7,470 nucleotides of DNA from a bacterium (GTDB lineage: Bacteria; Margulisbacteria; Marinamargulisbacteria; SXXA01). Of this stretch, positions 1 through 6,904 are shown one piece after another. Position 1 is the stretch's first letter; every line of letters starts with the position of its first letter. The notes beneath the pieces were generated by a model. That model was not told where the DNA came from and did no database searches. It saw only the letters and a program-made list of their open reading frames with translations. Location: the NCBI GenBank assembly GCA_010027915.1, contig RGUG01000057.1, positions 1-7,470 on the forward strand, given 5' to 3'. Both the position numbers and the translations under genes were made by a program.

Positions 1-2016
1 GCCAATGTCCCCTGTTCGGCTCACATGGGTACCCCCACAAAGTTCTTTGGAGTGTTCGCCAAACGATACCACCCGAACATCGCCTTGGTATTTGTCCATA
101 AAAAAGGCCGTGGCATTTTCTTGCAAGGCTTGTGCCAACGGCATCACCCGAATGTCGCCCCCAATGTTGGCTTGTATGGTGTCGTTGACCCAGTCTTCAA
201 TCGCCTCGAGTTGGACCGGCGTGGGTTTGGTGTCACATGCAAAATCAAATCGCAACCGATTGGCATCGACCAAAGACCCTGCTTGCTTGATCCGATCACC
301 CAATACCACTTTGAGGGCCGCTTGCAGCAAATGGGTGGCCGAGTGGTTGGCTGTTACCCGACGTCGATGGGCCTCATTCACCCGCAGGGACACCCGGTCG
401 CCAACCTGACACTGACCCGAGGCAATATGGCCTCGGTGTATCCATACCCCCTGCCCATTCTTTTGTGTATCGGTGACCTCAAATCGCAGGCTATCATGCT
501 CTATTATACCCACATCCCCCACCTGTCCTCCCGATGCGGCATAAAAACACGTGCGGTCGGTGACCACCCCCCACATATCGTCTGTCAGTTTCCCCACCCA
601 GACCACGGTACCCGTCCCTTGGGTGTGCTCATACCCCTCAAATAGACTGGGCGGCAGCCCTTCCCATTGCCCTTCATGGACCTGATCGGCACCGGGTGAT
701 TGCTCCCCACTCAAGCGAGACTGCCTTGAAATGGCTTTGTGGGCGGCCACGGCGTGATCGTAGGCCTCCTGATCCAACTTCTTCCCCACCTGTTGAAGCC
801 ATGCGTCTAGTACCTCTAGCGGCATCCCATGGGTGGCCACCAATTCAAAGGCCTCTTGGCCAGAAAACACCTCGCCAGAATGGGTCAATAATCGCTCTTT
901 TAATCGGTTGCCCCCATCAAAAATAACCTTTGAAAACTGGGTGGATTCGTCACGAATGGCCTCGGCAATTGCCGCATGCTGACGGGATAACAAGGGGTAG
1001 GCCTCTCCCATCTGTTCGATGACGGCGGATACCACGGGTTCAAACGAAAAGGTGGCCACTTGATGGCGTGCCAACACCCCCAAACACCGGCGAATCAGGC
1101 GCCGGACCACATACCCACGGCCTTCATTCGAGGGCAACACGCCCTCGGCGATAATAAAAGCTGAGGCTTTGGTATGATCGGTCAGCAATCGGATGGCCGA
1201 GTCCGGCACATGGTTGGGTAGTTGGGCCTTGACTTTTTTGACCATTGGTGCTAACAGGTCGGTATCATAGACCGATGAGTGGCCGTTGAGTACCATGGCC
1301 ATTCGTTCCAATCCGGAGCCTGTGTCCACACTTTTGATGCCCAACGGGGTAAAGGTGCCGTCGTGAGACTTAAACCATTCCATAAACACCCCAGCATTCC
1401 AAATTTCGATGTAGCGTCGGGTATCAAAGAGGCCGGTGTCATGGTAAGACGGACCGTGGGCCTCTCCTGTGTCATAAAATACTTCGGTACAAGGTCCACA
1501 AGGACCGGTCTCACCGGAAGGGCCCCAAAAACTATCGGCATGGGATTGCCACACAATGTGATCCGTGGGGATACCCACCCGTTGCCAAATGGCCCTGGCC
1601 TCATGGTCGGGGGGCAATGACAGTGACTCATTCCCCTGGTACACCGTGACGTACAACCGCGATAGGGGAAACTGAAACACGGTGGTCAGCAATTCAAATG
1701 CCAATTCAATGGCTTTGTCTTTAAAATAATCCCCAATGGACCAACTTCCCAGCATTTCAAAGAGGGTCAAGTGATGCCGATCCCCCACATCCTCGATGTC
1801 AATCGTCCGAATGCACGGTTGCACATTGCATAACATGGGATGGGGGGGCGTTTGTTCCCCGGTAAAATACGACTTGAGTGGGGCCATACCGGAATTGATG
1901 AACAACAAAGTGGGGTCATGCTGCGGCAATAAGGACGCATGCCCAATGACCTGATGATGATGACGAGAAAAAAACCCTATAAATGCTTCACGAATATCCG
2001 AGCCTGACCAGTTCAT
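1..2016 (-). CDS. alaS: alanyl-tRNA synthetase, 3'-truncated by the window edge
   Basis: Cytoplasmic class II aminoacyl-tRNA synthetase that charges tRNA-Ala and hydrolyses mischarged Ser/Gly-tRNA-Ala. The minus strand is open from ATG at 2016 to base 1, giving 672 residues of a protein usually near 870, so the end of the editing domain and the C-Ala domain lie outside. The class II core shows motif 2 (R80-HHLTLFEM) and motif 3 (DTGSGLER, 231-238). SGETGPCGPCTE lies at 167-178. The editing domain has FYAASGGQVGD near 491-501 and the zinc/editing motifs H558-SAT-H562 and C660-GGT-H664. From memory most bacterial AlaRS have FYAESGGQ; here the acidic residue is A494. The motif 2 approach reads NVQPCIRTIDIEDVGD, without the usual GGKHND stretch. 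Start chosen because AAGGTG lies 7 nt upstream. The gene follows folD by 41 nt. No frameshift was found on reading all codons. Confidence 0.97.
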   Translation of the reverse strand, partial: MNWSGSDIREAFIGFFSRHHHQVIGHASLLPQHDPTLLFINSGMAPLKSYFTGEQTPPHPMLCNVQPCIRTIDIEDVGDRHHLTLFEMLGSWSIGDYFKDKAIELAFELLTTVFQFPLSRLYVTVYQGNESLSLPPDHEARAIWQRVGIPTDHIVWQSHADSFWGPSGETGPCGPCTEVFYDTGEAHGPSYHDTGLFDTRRYIEIWNAGVFMEWFKSHDGTFTPLGIKSVDTGSGLERMAMVLNGHSSVYDTDLLAPMVKKVKAQLPNHVPDSAIRLLTDHTKASAFIIAEGVLPSNEGRGYVVRRLIRRCLGVLARHQVATFSFEPVVSAVIEQMGEAYPLLSRQHAAIAEAIRDESTQFSKVIFDGGNRLKERLLTHSGEVFSGQEAFELVATHGMPLEVLDAWLQQVGKKLDQEAYDHAVAAHKAISRQSRLSGEQSPGADQVHEGQWEGLPPSLFEGYEHTQGTGTVVWVGKLTDDMWGVVTDRTCFYAASGGQVGDVGIIEHDSLRFEVTDTQKNGQGVWIHRGHIASGQCQVGDRVSLRVNEAHRRRVTANHSATHLLQAALKVVLGDRIKQAGSLVDANRLRFDFACDTKPTPVQLEAIEDWVNDTIQANIGGDIRVMPLAQALQENATAFFMDKYQGDVRVVSFGEHSKELCGGTHVSRTGDIG

Positions 2017-2031
2017 GGTGTCACACCTTTC
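2014..2031 (-). promoter_or_regulatory. alaS ribosome binding site within a small palindrome
   Basis: Reading the minus strand, AAGGTG (2029-2024) sits 7 nt before the alaS ATG and can pair with CACCU of a typical 16S rRNA 3' end. The bases between it and the start form a perfect GGTGT-G-ACACC dyad (2027-2017), which could partly mask the ribosome binding site. The same 18-base element, with two substitutions, precedes folD. Confidence 0.6.
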
Positions 2032-2057
2032 GATTTGTACGGTTGATGATCATGGGA

Positions 2058-2951
2058 TTAACCGCCATGGTGACGGTGGGCTGCCGTCATGGTATTGCCC
2101 AACAACATGGCAATGGTCATGGGGCCCACCCCACCCGGCACGGGGGTAATGGCCTGGCACAATGGCCGCACGGCGTCAAACGCCACATCCCCCACAATGC
2201 GGTATTTCTTTTGGCTGCTTTGGTCTTCAACCCGATTGATACCCACATCCATCACCACGGCACCCGGCTTGACCATATCAGCCGTGATGCGTTCGGGGAC
2301 CCCCATGGCCGCCACTAAAATATCGGCCGTGCGGGTGATGGTGGCCAATGCCGTGGTTTTGGAATGGGCCAATGTGACGGTGGCATCCACCCCTTTTTGC
2401 ACCAATAAAGCGGCCAGTGGTTTACCCACAATGTTGCTTCGCCCTACGATGACGACATGGGCACCCGACAAGGGGACAGCGGTACGTTGCAACAAGGTGA
2501 GTACCCCATATGGGGTGCACGAGCGAAACCCGTCCAATCCTTGGAACACCCGTCCCAAGTTCATGGGGTGAAACCCGTCCACATCTTTCAGGGGGTTGAT
2601 GCGTTCGATGACCGCTTGTTCATCAAACCCAGGGGGAAGGGGCAATTGTACCAAGATGCCATGCACATCAGGATCGGTGTTTAAATGGTCAATTAAGGTA
2701 TTCAATGTGTCGGGGGTATCCGATTCAGACAGCCGGTAGTCATAACTGACGATCCCCACTTTCTGACAGGCCTTTTTTTTGGCTTCAACATAAAACTGTG
2801 AGGCGGGATTTTGCCCCACCAAGACCACAGCGAGTCCAGGATCGCGACCGGTTTGAGAACGAAAACGAGACGCCGACACGGCACACTCTTGCAAGAGCGT
2901 ATCGGCAATGGCCTTACCATCGATTAAGGTGCCGGGGTAGTGGGGAATCAT
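2058..2951 (-). CDS. folD: bifunctional methylenetetrahydrofolate dehydrogenase / methenyltetrahydrofolate cyclohydrolase
   Basis: Cytoplasmic enzyme that interconverts 5,10-methylene-THF and 10-formyl-THF through methenyl-THF with NADP(+), supplying one-carbon units for purines and formyl-Met-tRNA. The 297-residue length is normal. The catalytic residues line up with those I recall for E. coli FolD at a constant offset of 4: Y54 and K58 in YVEAKKKAC, Q102 in VQLPLP, and D125 in KDVDGFHPMNLGR. The dinucleotide-binding half has GRSNIVGKPLAALL (170-183), TVTLAHSKT and GAVVMDVGIN, and the C-terminal signature is PVPGGVGPMTIAMLL (270-284). The ATG overlaps the TGA of the upstream secreted-protein gene as ATGA (2951-2948), so the two are probably translationally coupled. 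AAGGTA lies 7 nt before the start. alaS follows after 41 nt. Complete and intact. Confidence 0.97.
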   Translation of the reverse strand: MIPHYPGTLIDGKAIADTLLQECAVSASRFRSQTGRDPGLAVVLVGQNPASQFYVEAKKKACQKVGIVSYDYRLSESDTPDTLNTLIDHLNTDPDVHGILVQLPLPPGFDEQAVIERINPLKDVDGFHPMNLGRVFQGLDGFRSCTPYGVLTLLQRTAVPLSGAHVVIVGRSNIVGKPLAALLVQKGVDATVTLAHSKTTALATITRTADILVAAMGVPERITADMVKPGAVVMDVGINRVEDQSSQKKYRIVGDVAFDAVRPLCQAITPVPGGVGPMTIAMLLGNTMTAAHRHHGG

Positions 2952-3946
2952 GGTGTTATACCTTTCTTATTGGCATCCGTGTGCCGGTTATCAGATGGGT
3001 TGGACATGGGCTCATGGGCAACCGGGATCAAGCCTTCATATACCTGCAGTCCGACATACACCACATCTTTGAAAACCGATGGGGAGGGCAAGTCTCCCAC
3101 ACGTTGTCGCCATTTGGCTACCACTGTTGCATGCTCAGGGGTTCCATAACTACCAATTAAGGCGTGGGTCATTTGATTGATCGACATCGACTCAGGAAGG
3201 GTGATATCGGGCGTCAATAAAGGTGACCGGTTGATGTCTTTGAGCAACGAATCCAAGTAGAGGCCTTGGGTATACGGAATGGCCACAGGGGCCAACACGG
3301 GCATCGTGACCCAATCATTGTTGGGGGGCCGAACCGACCAATTGGATGAGACACTAAACTGCCAGCCATCACTTTGCATCCATAGGTGGGCGGGTCGTGG
3401 GGGGTCGGGGCTTTCAAAGGAGAAGGATATTGATTTTCCTGGTGGTAATCCCACCCTGGTAATGGGAAGGTCGCCTTGTTGATCGCCCCAATATAAGGTC
3501 ATCACGTCATTGGCTGTGCCATCAGACTCTGAAAACCGAAGGACCATGTCCGTCTGTTCTTGGATGAGCCGGGGAGAGGCCTGACGGGTCCGTGAGGGAA
3601 CGGGCAACCGAAGGGTCCGCAGGGGTGTTTTGGACTGGTTGGTGAGGGTGTAGGTGTAGCGAAACCAGCGATCGGGCAAGAGCACCACCCCCAAAGTGAC
3701 ATTGGCTGATACATTGGTGGTGATATCAAAAAACATCCCCTGTTGGGGGTGATAATAGTACCCATGGGACTCATCACGGATGGCACCTTTTAGTAGGGTC
3801 GCCCAGCCACGATCGGGGGGATTCAACGACCATCGGTTGGGCAGGTCAGGGGCCGCCCCCCCTGTGCCCCCACCAAAACACACTGAAATCATCAGGCAAC
3901 AAAATACGACAATTAAACCAGACAAGTGTGTCATGGGAAAAATCAT
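2948..3946 (-). CDS. predicted secreted protein of unknown function
   Basis: I do not recognise a named family. The 332-residue product begins with a hydrophobic stretch (about residues 9-24, LSGLIVVFCCLMISVC), then a Gly/Ala-rich segment ending GGAAPDL, which reads as a Sec signal peptide with cleavage near residue 32. C23 is preceded by ISV, a poor lipobox, so lipoprotein status is doubtful. The mature part is rich in aromatic, Pro and Ser/Thr residues with alternating hydrophobic strands, for example FRYTYTLTNQSKTPLRTLRL (95-114) and PPGKSISFSFESP (168-180). This suggests an exported beta-sandwich, which is inference. No transmembrane segment follows and the C-terminus is polar. ATG 3946 is the first in-frame start after in-frame stops; its ribosome binding site is weak, and ATG 3934 (M5) is an alternative. 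It is first in the run to folD and alaS and overlaps folD by 4 nt, so it is probably co-transcribed with two core genes. Confidence 0.8.
   Translation of the reverse strand: MIFPMTHLSGLIVVFCCLMISVCFGGGTGGAAPDLPNRWSLNPPDRGWATLLKGAIRDESHGYYYHPQQGMFFDITTNVSANVTLGVVLLPDRWFRYTYTLTNQSKTPLRTLRLPVPSRTRQASPRLIQEQTDMVLRFSESDGTANDVMTLYWGDQQGDLPITRVGLPPGKSISFSFESPDPPRPAHLWMQSDGWQFSVSSNWSVRPPNNDWVTMPVLAPVAIPYTQGLYLDSLLKDINRSPLLTPDITLPESMSINQMTHALIGSYGTPEHATVVAKWRQRVGDLPSPSVFKDVVYVGLQVYEGLIPVAHEPMSNPSDNRHTDANKKGITP
2949..2966 (-). promoter_or_regulatory. folD ribosome binding site, shared element with alaS
   Basis: Minus-strand AAGGTA (2964-2959) is 7 nt upstream of the folD ATG and lies inside the end of the upstream gene. 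The 18 bases ending in ATG match those before alaS at 16 of 18 positions. The inner dyad here is imperfect, with one A-C mismatch in GGTAT/ACACC. Confidence 0.55.
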
Positions 3947-4002
3947 ACATGCTGGGTGATCTTCTCATCAAGAAACGCCTCCCCGCCCCCCCCAACTGAA
4001 CC

Positions 4003-4032
4003 TTGTCCAAATTGACCGGATTGGATTATGAT
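4003..4032 (+). promoter_or_regulatory. candidate sigma-70-type promoter for rpoD
   Basis: TTGTCC (4003-4008, 4 of 6 to TTGACA), an 18-base spacer, then TATGAT (4027-4032, 5 of 6 to TATAAT). It would give a leader of about 130 bases before the preferred TTG start at 4168. It was assigned by eye only. A housekeeping sigma factor gene read from its own type of promoter would be usual. Confidence 0.35.
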
Positions 4033-4155
4033 GACCTGATATCATTTATTCTTGACCATAAAAAAATGAGTGTCCTTTCATATTGCATGAAAGCATGACG
4101 CCTGATTTTGCCTTTTGATGACACCGTATGCCCTTTTATTTTAGACAATTGGAAG

Positions 4156-4161
4156 AAGGTG
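4156..4161 (+). promoter_or_regulatory. rpoD ribosome binding site that decides the start
   Basis: AAGGTG, within GGAAGAAGGTG, lies 6 nt before TTG 4168. It matches the AAGGTG core used by alaS. The earlier in-frame TTG at 4108 has no purine-rich stretch at the right distance, and GTG 4159 lies inside this site. This favours 4168 as the true start. Confidence 0.65.
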
Positions 4162-4167
4162 ACCCGT

Positions 4168-5241
4168 TTGCAAGTACAATTTAATGAAGAATCCGCCCGA
4201 ACCAAATTGGATCAGTTGAGGGATATTTCAGAGGAATCAGGGTTTTTGAGTCCGGATGAAATTGTGGTGTCGTTTGATCGACCCGAGGGCATGCTCGATG
4301 ACATTGAAGAAATTTTAGACGGCAATGGCGAATCCGCCAACGAAACCGCCGGGGACGCCGAAGAAGATGTGGTAAAAGAATCCCGCTCGGTGGCCGAGTT
4401 GGAACGAACGATTGATTTGGATGATTCGGTTAAAATGTACCTTCGAGAAATTGGGACCATTAACCTATTGAATCAAGACGAAGAGATTGAACTGGCCCGT
4501 CGGGTGGCCAATGGGGATGACGTGGCCAAACAAGACTTAATCAACGCCAACCTTCGGTTGGTGGTGTCCATTGCCAAAAAATACACGGGTCAAGGGCTAT
4601 TGTTTTTGGATTTGATCCAAGAGGGGAACACGGGGTTGATCCGGGCGGCTGAAAAATTTGATTATACAAAAGGATTCAAATTTTCGACCTATGCCACATG
4701 GTGGATTAAGCAAGGGATTACACGGGCGATTGCGGACCAATCGCGCACGATTCGAGTACCGGTCCACATGGTCGAAACGATTTATAAAGTCAAAAAAGTA
4801 TCCCGGATGCTGATGCAAGAATTGGGCCGAAAGCCCAGTGACGAAGAAGTAGCCGAACGGACGGATATTCCCCTTGAAAACATTGTGGCGATTCGAAAAT
4901 ATTCCCAGATTCCGTTGTCGCTTGAAATGCCGATTGGGGATGAAGACTCATCCCAATTGGGGGATTTTATCGAGGATAAAAACTTAGAATCGCCGGATAG
5001 TGTTACCATGCGCAATATTTTGCGTGAAGAGCTACTCAAATCCATGGGGATTTTAACCGAGCGAGAACAGATGATTTTGAAGTTACGGTTTGGGTTTGAT
5101 GATGGTCGCCCAAGAACCCTCGAAGAAGTGGGGCGTGTGTATAACGTCACACGGGAGCGGATTCGCCAGATCGAAGAAAAAGCACTACGAAAATTACGCC
5201 ACCCTTCGCGACGCTTGCGGTTGGAGTCTTTCCGAAAATAA
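4168..5241 (+). CDS. rpoD: RNA polymerase primary sigma factor (RpoD/SigA, group 1)
   Basis: Directs RNA polymerase core to housekeeping promoters. From TTG 4168 the product is 357 residues. Opening the frame at TTG 4108 would add 20 residues that do not resemble region 1.1 and lack a ribosome binding site. Domains: a short region 1.1 (about 10-36, [20 protein letters not shown]), an acidic linker, region 1.2 ([12 protein letters not shown], 85-96), region 2 (121-201), with [12 protein letters not shown], the core-binding [15 protein letters not shown] and the -10-recognising [20 protein letters not shown], then region 3 (about 205-280) with the 3.2 segment [10 protein letters not shown], and region 4 with the helix-turn-helix [20 protein letters not shown] (317-336). 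There is no long non-conserved insertion between 1.2 and 2, so it is the compact Firmicutes/cyanobacteria-like layout. It is transcribed divergently from the folD-alaS cluster. No dnaG is next to it, unlike the common rpsU-dnaG-rpoD order. Confidence 0.96.
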   Translation: MQVQFNEESARTKLDQLRDISEESGFLSPDEIVVSFDRPEGMLDDIEEILDGNGESANETAGDAEEDVVKESRSVAELERTIDLDDSVKMYLREIGTINLLNQDEEIELARRVANGDDVAKQDLINANLRLVVSIAKKYTGQGLLFLDLIQEGNTGLIRAAEKFDYTKGFKFSTYATWWIKQGITRAIADQSRTIRVPVHMVETIYKVKKVSRMLMQELGRKPSDEEVAERTDIPLENIVAIRKYSQIPLSLEMPIGDEDSSQLGDFIEDKNLESPDSVTMRNILREELLKSMGILTEREQMILKLRFGFDDGRPRTLEEVGRVYNVTRERIRQIEEKALRKLRHPSRRLRLESFRK

Positions 5242-5333
5242 CCCGCTTGAAGGATCTGTGGGGGGGGCTTTTGAGGGGCAAATCAGGGAATCCGACTTTC
5301 GTCGCGCCCGTTGCGTCATGTTTTTGCTTGGCC

Positions 5334-5349
5334 CACCCGATCATGGGTG
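5334..5349. repeat. 16-base dyad CACCC-N6-GGGTG, copy 1
   Basis: CACCCGATCATGGGTG is an inverted repeat with 5-base arms. A copy identical at 14 of 16 positions occurs at 6905-6920, so the pair brackets the restriction-like gene. Confidence 0.5.
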
Positions 5350-5420
5350 ACAAAAAGGGGGTATCCAACTCGCTTGAATGGAAGAAAGGCGGGGGTTGAG
5401 ACCGGGCTGAGGCGGTAGCC

Positions 5421-5440
5421 TAACAGTGACGTCGCTGTTA
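5421..5440. promoter_or_regulatory. operator-like 20-base palindrome
   Basis: TAACAGTGACGTCGCTGTTA is self-complementary at 9 of 10 pairs; the only break is T/G opposite each other. It lies 39 bases before the ATG of the restriction-like gene and covers the -35 word of the candidate promoter. There is no T-tract after it, so a protein-binding operator is likelier than a terminator. The repressor is unknown and not encoded here. Confidence 0.5.
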
Positions 5441-5453
5441 TATTAAATAAAAT
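5426..5453 (+). promoter_or_regulatory. candidate promoter of the restriction-like gene
   Basis: GTGACG (5426-5431, 4 of 6 to TTGACA), a 16-base spacer, then TAAAAT (5448-5453, 5 of 6 to TATAAT), in AT-rich DNA about 27 bases before the start codon. TATATT at 5439-5444 is an alternative -10. The -35 word falls inside the palindrome at 5421-5440. Confidence 0.35.
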
Positions 5454-5479
5454 CAATGTTTATACAAGGAGATATTTCA

Positions 5480-6592
5480 ATGGATTTTATTAATCAATTA
5501 CAAGCACTTTCTAGTAAGATTATCGCCATAAAATCCATGATTCAGACAGAAGAAGCCACAAAAAATGCCATGGTGATGCCGTTTATTCAGTTATTGGGTT
5601 ACAACGTGTTTGATCCATTGGAAGTGGGACCTGAATTGACTGCAGATGTAGGATTGAAAAAAGGAGAAAAAGTAGATTATGCCATTCTAAAAGATGGGAA
5701 ACCCATTATGCTTTTTGAATGCAAAAAATGCGATGCGGATCTAACCATTACTCACGCTAGTCAGCTCTTTCGGTATTTTCACGTTACCGAATCTCGATTT
5801 GGGGTTTTGACGAATGGTATAATCTACCTATTTTTTACTGATCTTGATTCGCCTAATAAAATGGATGAAAAACCATTTTTTGAATTTAATCTTTTAGATT
5901 TTAGAGAAAAAGATGTTGAAGAATTAAAAAAATTTGCTAAAAGCATGTTTAATATCGATGCAATTGTCGAAAACGCCAGTGAGCTGAAATATATAAGGGC
6001 TATTCAACAAAAGTTTGCTAACCTTTTGTCAGACCCACCAGAAGAATTTGTACGCTTATTATCCATGGAACTCATTGGTTCTAAACGTTTTACACCGGTT
6101 ATTTGCAAGCAATTTACTGTTATCACCAAAAAAGCAGTTGAACAATTTATTCATGAACGAATTAATGATCGTTTGAAAGATGCGCTACCGCTCCATTCTG
6201 CAACAATAGATGATAACGATTCCTACTCTGAAGATAAATCTGACAGTATTGAAGCCGTTTCATCAAATAGTGCGATTGTAACAATGGCTGAAGAGTTAGA
6301 GGCTTTTTATATTATTCGCTCTATTTTACGCCCCGCTGTTTCAGCCCAACGAATTATAATGCGTGATGCACTCAGTTACTGTGCCATTCTTTTGGATGAT
6401 AACAATCGAAAACCCCTCGTAAGATTACGATTTAACAATGAAAAGAAATTAAGACTTGGCTTGTTTAATTCACAAAAAGAAGAGTTACAAGTTCCCTTAA
6501 ACTCTTTAGACGATATTTACAACTTTTCTGCACAATTAATGGAAACCTTAAATCGTTACCTATCACCCATCAGCACGTTGAAGGAAACGTAA
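5480..6592 (+). CDS. stand-alone HsdR-N-domain restriction endonuclease-like protein
   Basis: A 370-residue protein of the family annotated as 'type I restriction endonuclease / type IV-like restriction enzyme' (COG4748-like, HSDR_N domain). The N-terminal family signature is TEEATKNAMVMPFIQLLGY (23-41). The PD-(D/E)xK nuclease site is D66 in EKVDYAIL, then E80-C-K82 in LFECKK, with Q95 in ASQLFRYF, the Q typical of RecB/HsdR-like nucleases. Next come GVLTNGIIYLFFTDL (108-122) and PNKMDEKPF. A low-complexity acidic/Ser linker (about 240-265) leads to a C-terminal domain with EELEAFYIIRSILR (271-284) and LLDDNNRKPLVRLRF (304-318). There are no helicase motifs, so it is not a full HsdR, and no hsdM or hsdS is adjacent. 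Start 5480 is chosen because AAGGAG lies 8 nt upstream; ATG 5456 lacks one. Its AT-richness (15 G/C in 6421-6480) contrasts with rpoD and suggests transfer. Target and activity are unknown. Confidence 0.85.
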   Translation: MDFINQLQALSSKIIAIKSMIQTEEATKNAMVMPFIQLLGYNVFDPLEVGPELTADVGLKKGEKVDYAILKDGKPIMLFECKKCDADLTITHASQLFRYFHVTESRFGVLTNGIIYLFFTDLDSPNKMDEKPFFEFNLLDFREKDVEELKKFAKSMFNIDAIVENASELKYIRAIQQKFANLLSDPPEEFVRLLSMELIGSKRFTPVICKQFTVITKKAVEQFIHERINDRLKDALPLHSATIDDNDSYSEDKSDSIEAVSSNSAIVTMAEELEAFYIIRSILRPAVSAQRIIMRDALSYCAILLDDNNRKPLVRLRFNNEKKLRLGLFNSQKEELQVPLNSLDDIYNFSAQLMETLNRYLSPISTLKET

Positions 6593-6767
6593 GATCGTGA
6601 CGCTCTACTGGCACCAACCATCACATCATCATGTCCGTGTCTTGTGTTCTCTTTTGGATTGTATGATGTGACATTAATGAGTAAGTAAAATGAAGTGCTT
6701 GATTTCACGGGAGAATAAAACTCTTTATCACCTTCTTACGCTTCGCTGCCCTACTTCAAAGACCGCT

Positions 6768-6794
6768 TCAAAAAAATGGGTTAACATTTTTTGA
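6768..6794. repeat. A/T-tract inverted repeat
   Basis: TCAAAAAAATG (6768-6778) and CATTTTTTGA (6785-6794) are complementary over 10 pairs with one bulged A, around the loop GGTTAA. It is weak in G/C, so not a convincing terminator on its own. Confidence 0.45.
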
Positions 6795-6821
6795 CTAAGA
6801 GGAATTCAATGGAAGAAAAGA

Positions 6822-6854
6822 CGCTGTTTTTGGGTGCTAACCGCCAAAAAAGCG
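6822..6854. repeat. inverted repeat with bulged stem
   Basis: CGCTGTTTTTGG (6822-6833) pairs with CCAAAAAAGCG (6844-6854): 11 pairs, one bulged G, 10-base loop. It lies just before the T-tract hairpin at 6862-6901. Confidence 0.45.
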
Positions 6855-6861
6855 ATTAGGT

Positions 6862-6901
6862 GTCCATCCCCAACCCCCTTTAACAGGAGATGGGCCTTTT
6901 T
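6862..6901 (+). terminator. candidate intrinsic terminator
   Basis: Left arm GTCCATCCCC (6862-6871), 14-base loop, right arm GGAGATGGGC (6886-6895), then C and five T (6897-6901). The stem has one C/A mismatch and one T-G pair out of ten. Position and orientation fit termination of plus-strand transcription from the nuclease gene, about 270 bases past its stop. The large loop lowers confidence. Confidence 0.4.
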
Positions 6902-6904
6902 GAT

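Larger units (their letters stand above)
3947..4167. other. divergent intergenic region between the secreted-protein gene and rpoD
   Basis: This 221-base spacer must hold promoters for both directions. It contains a C8 run (3986-3993; G8 in the leader of the minus-strand gene) next to a second C4 run, an 8-base palindrome TGATATCA (4037-4044), and two TTGACC words (4012-4017 and 4052-4057) without a good -10 at normal spacing. For the minus strand I see no convincing -35/-10 pair. CATAAT near 4033-4028 is the best -10-like word but has no good -35. Confidence 0.6.
5242..5479. other. intergenic region between rpoD and the restriction-like gene
   Basis: No supported gene. It holds a G8 run (5260-5267), a dyad CACCC-N6-GGGTG (5334-5349), a 20-base palindrome (5421-5440) and a candidate promoter. 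I found no textbook terminator for rpoD: the 5334-5349 dyad has a 5-base stem and is followed by A-rich rather than T-rich sequence. Composition shifts from G-rich to clearly AT-rich at about 5440. Confidence 0.6.

Noticed and set aside
25..645. Plus-strand open frame of 206 codons
   Set aside because: It is antisense to continuous, well-conserved AlaRS coding sequence and resembles no protein; a shadow frame.
5334..5349. rpoD intrinsic terminator at the first CACCC dyad
   Set aside because: Five-base stem, and the downstream plus-strand sequence is ACAAAAAG rather than a T-tract.
5090..5368. Open frames overlapping the end of rpoD on both strands
   Set aside because: They overlap conserved sigma region 4 and continue into low-information spacer; the translations look like no known protein.
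5456..5479. Earlier ATG for the restriction-like gene
   Set aside because: No ribosome binding site before 5456, whereas AAGGAG is ideally placed for ATG 5480 and the family N-terminus starts there.
5480..6592. Full type I HsdR subunit
   Set aside because: Only 370 residues with no DEAD-box/Walker helicase motifs, and no hsdM or hsdS in the window.
6809..6859. 16-codon leader-peptide-like frame before a terminator (attenuator)
   Set aside because: There is no plus-strand gene after the hairpin to regulate, the frame has no run of a single amino acid codon, and it overlaps a hairpin.
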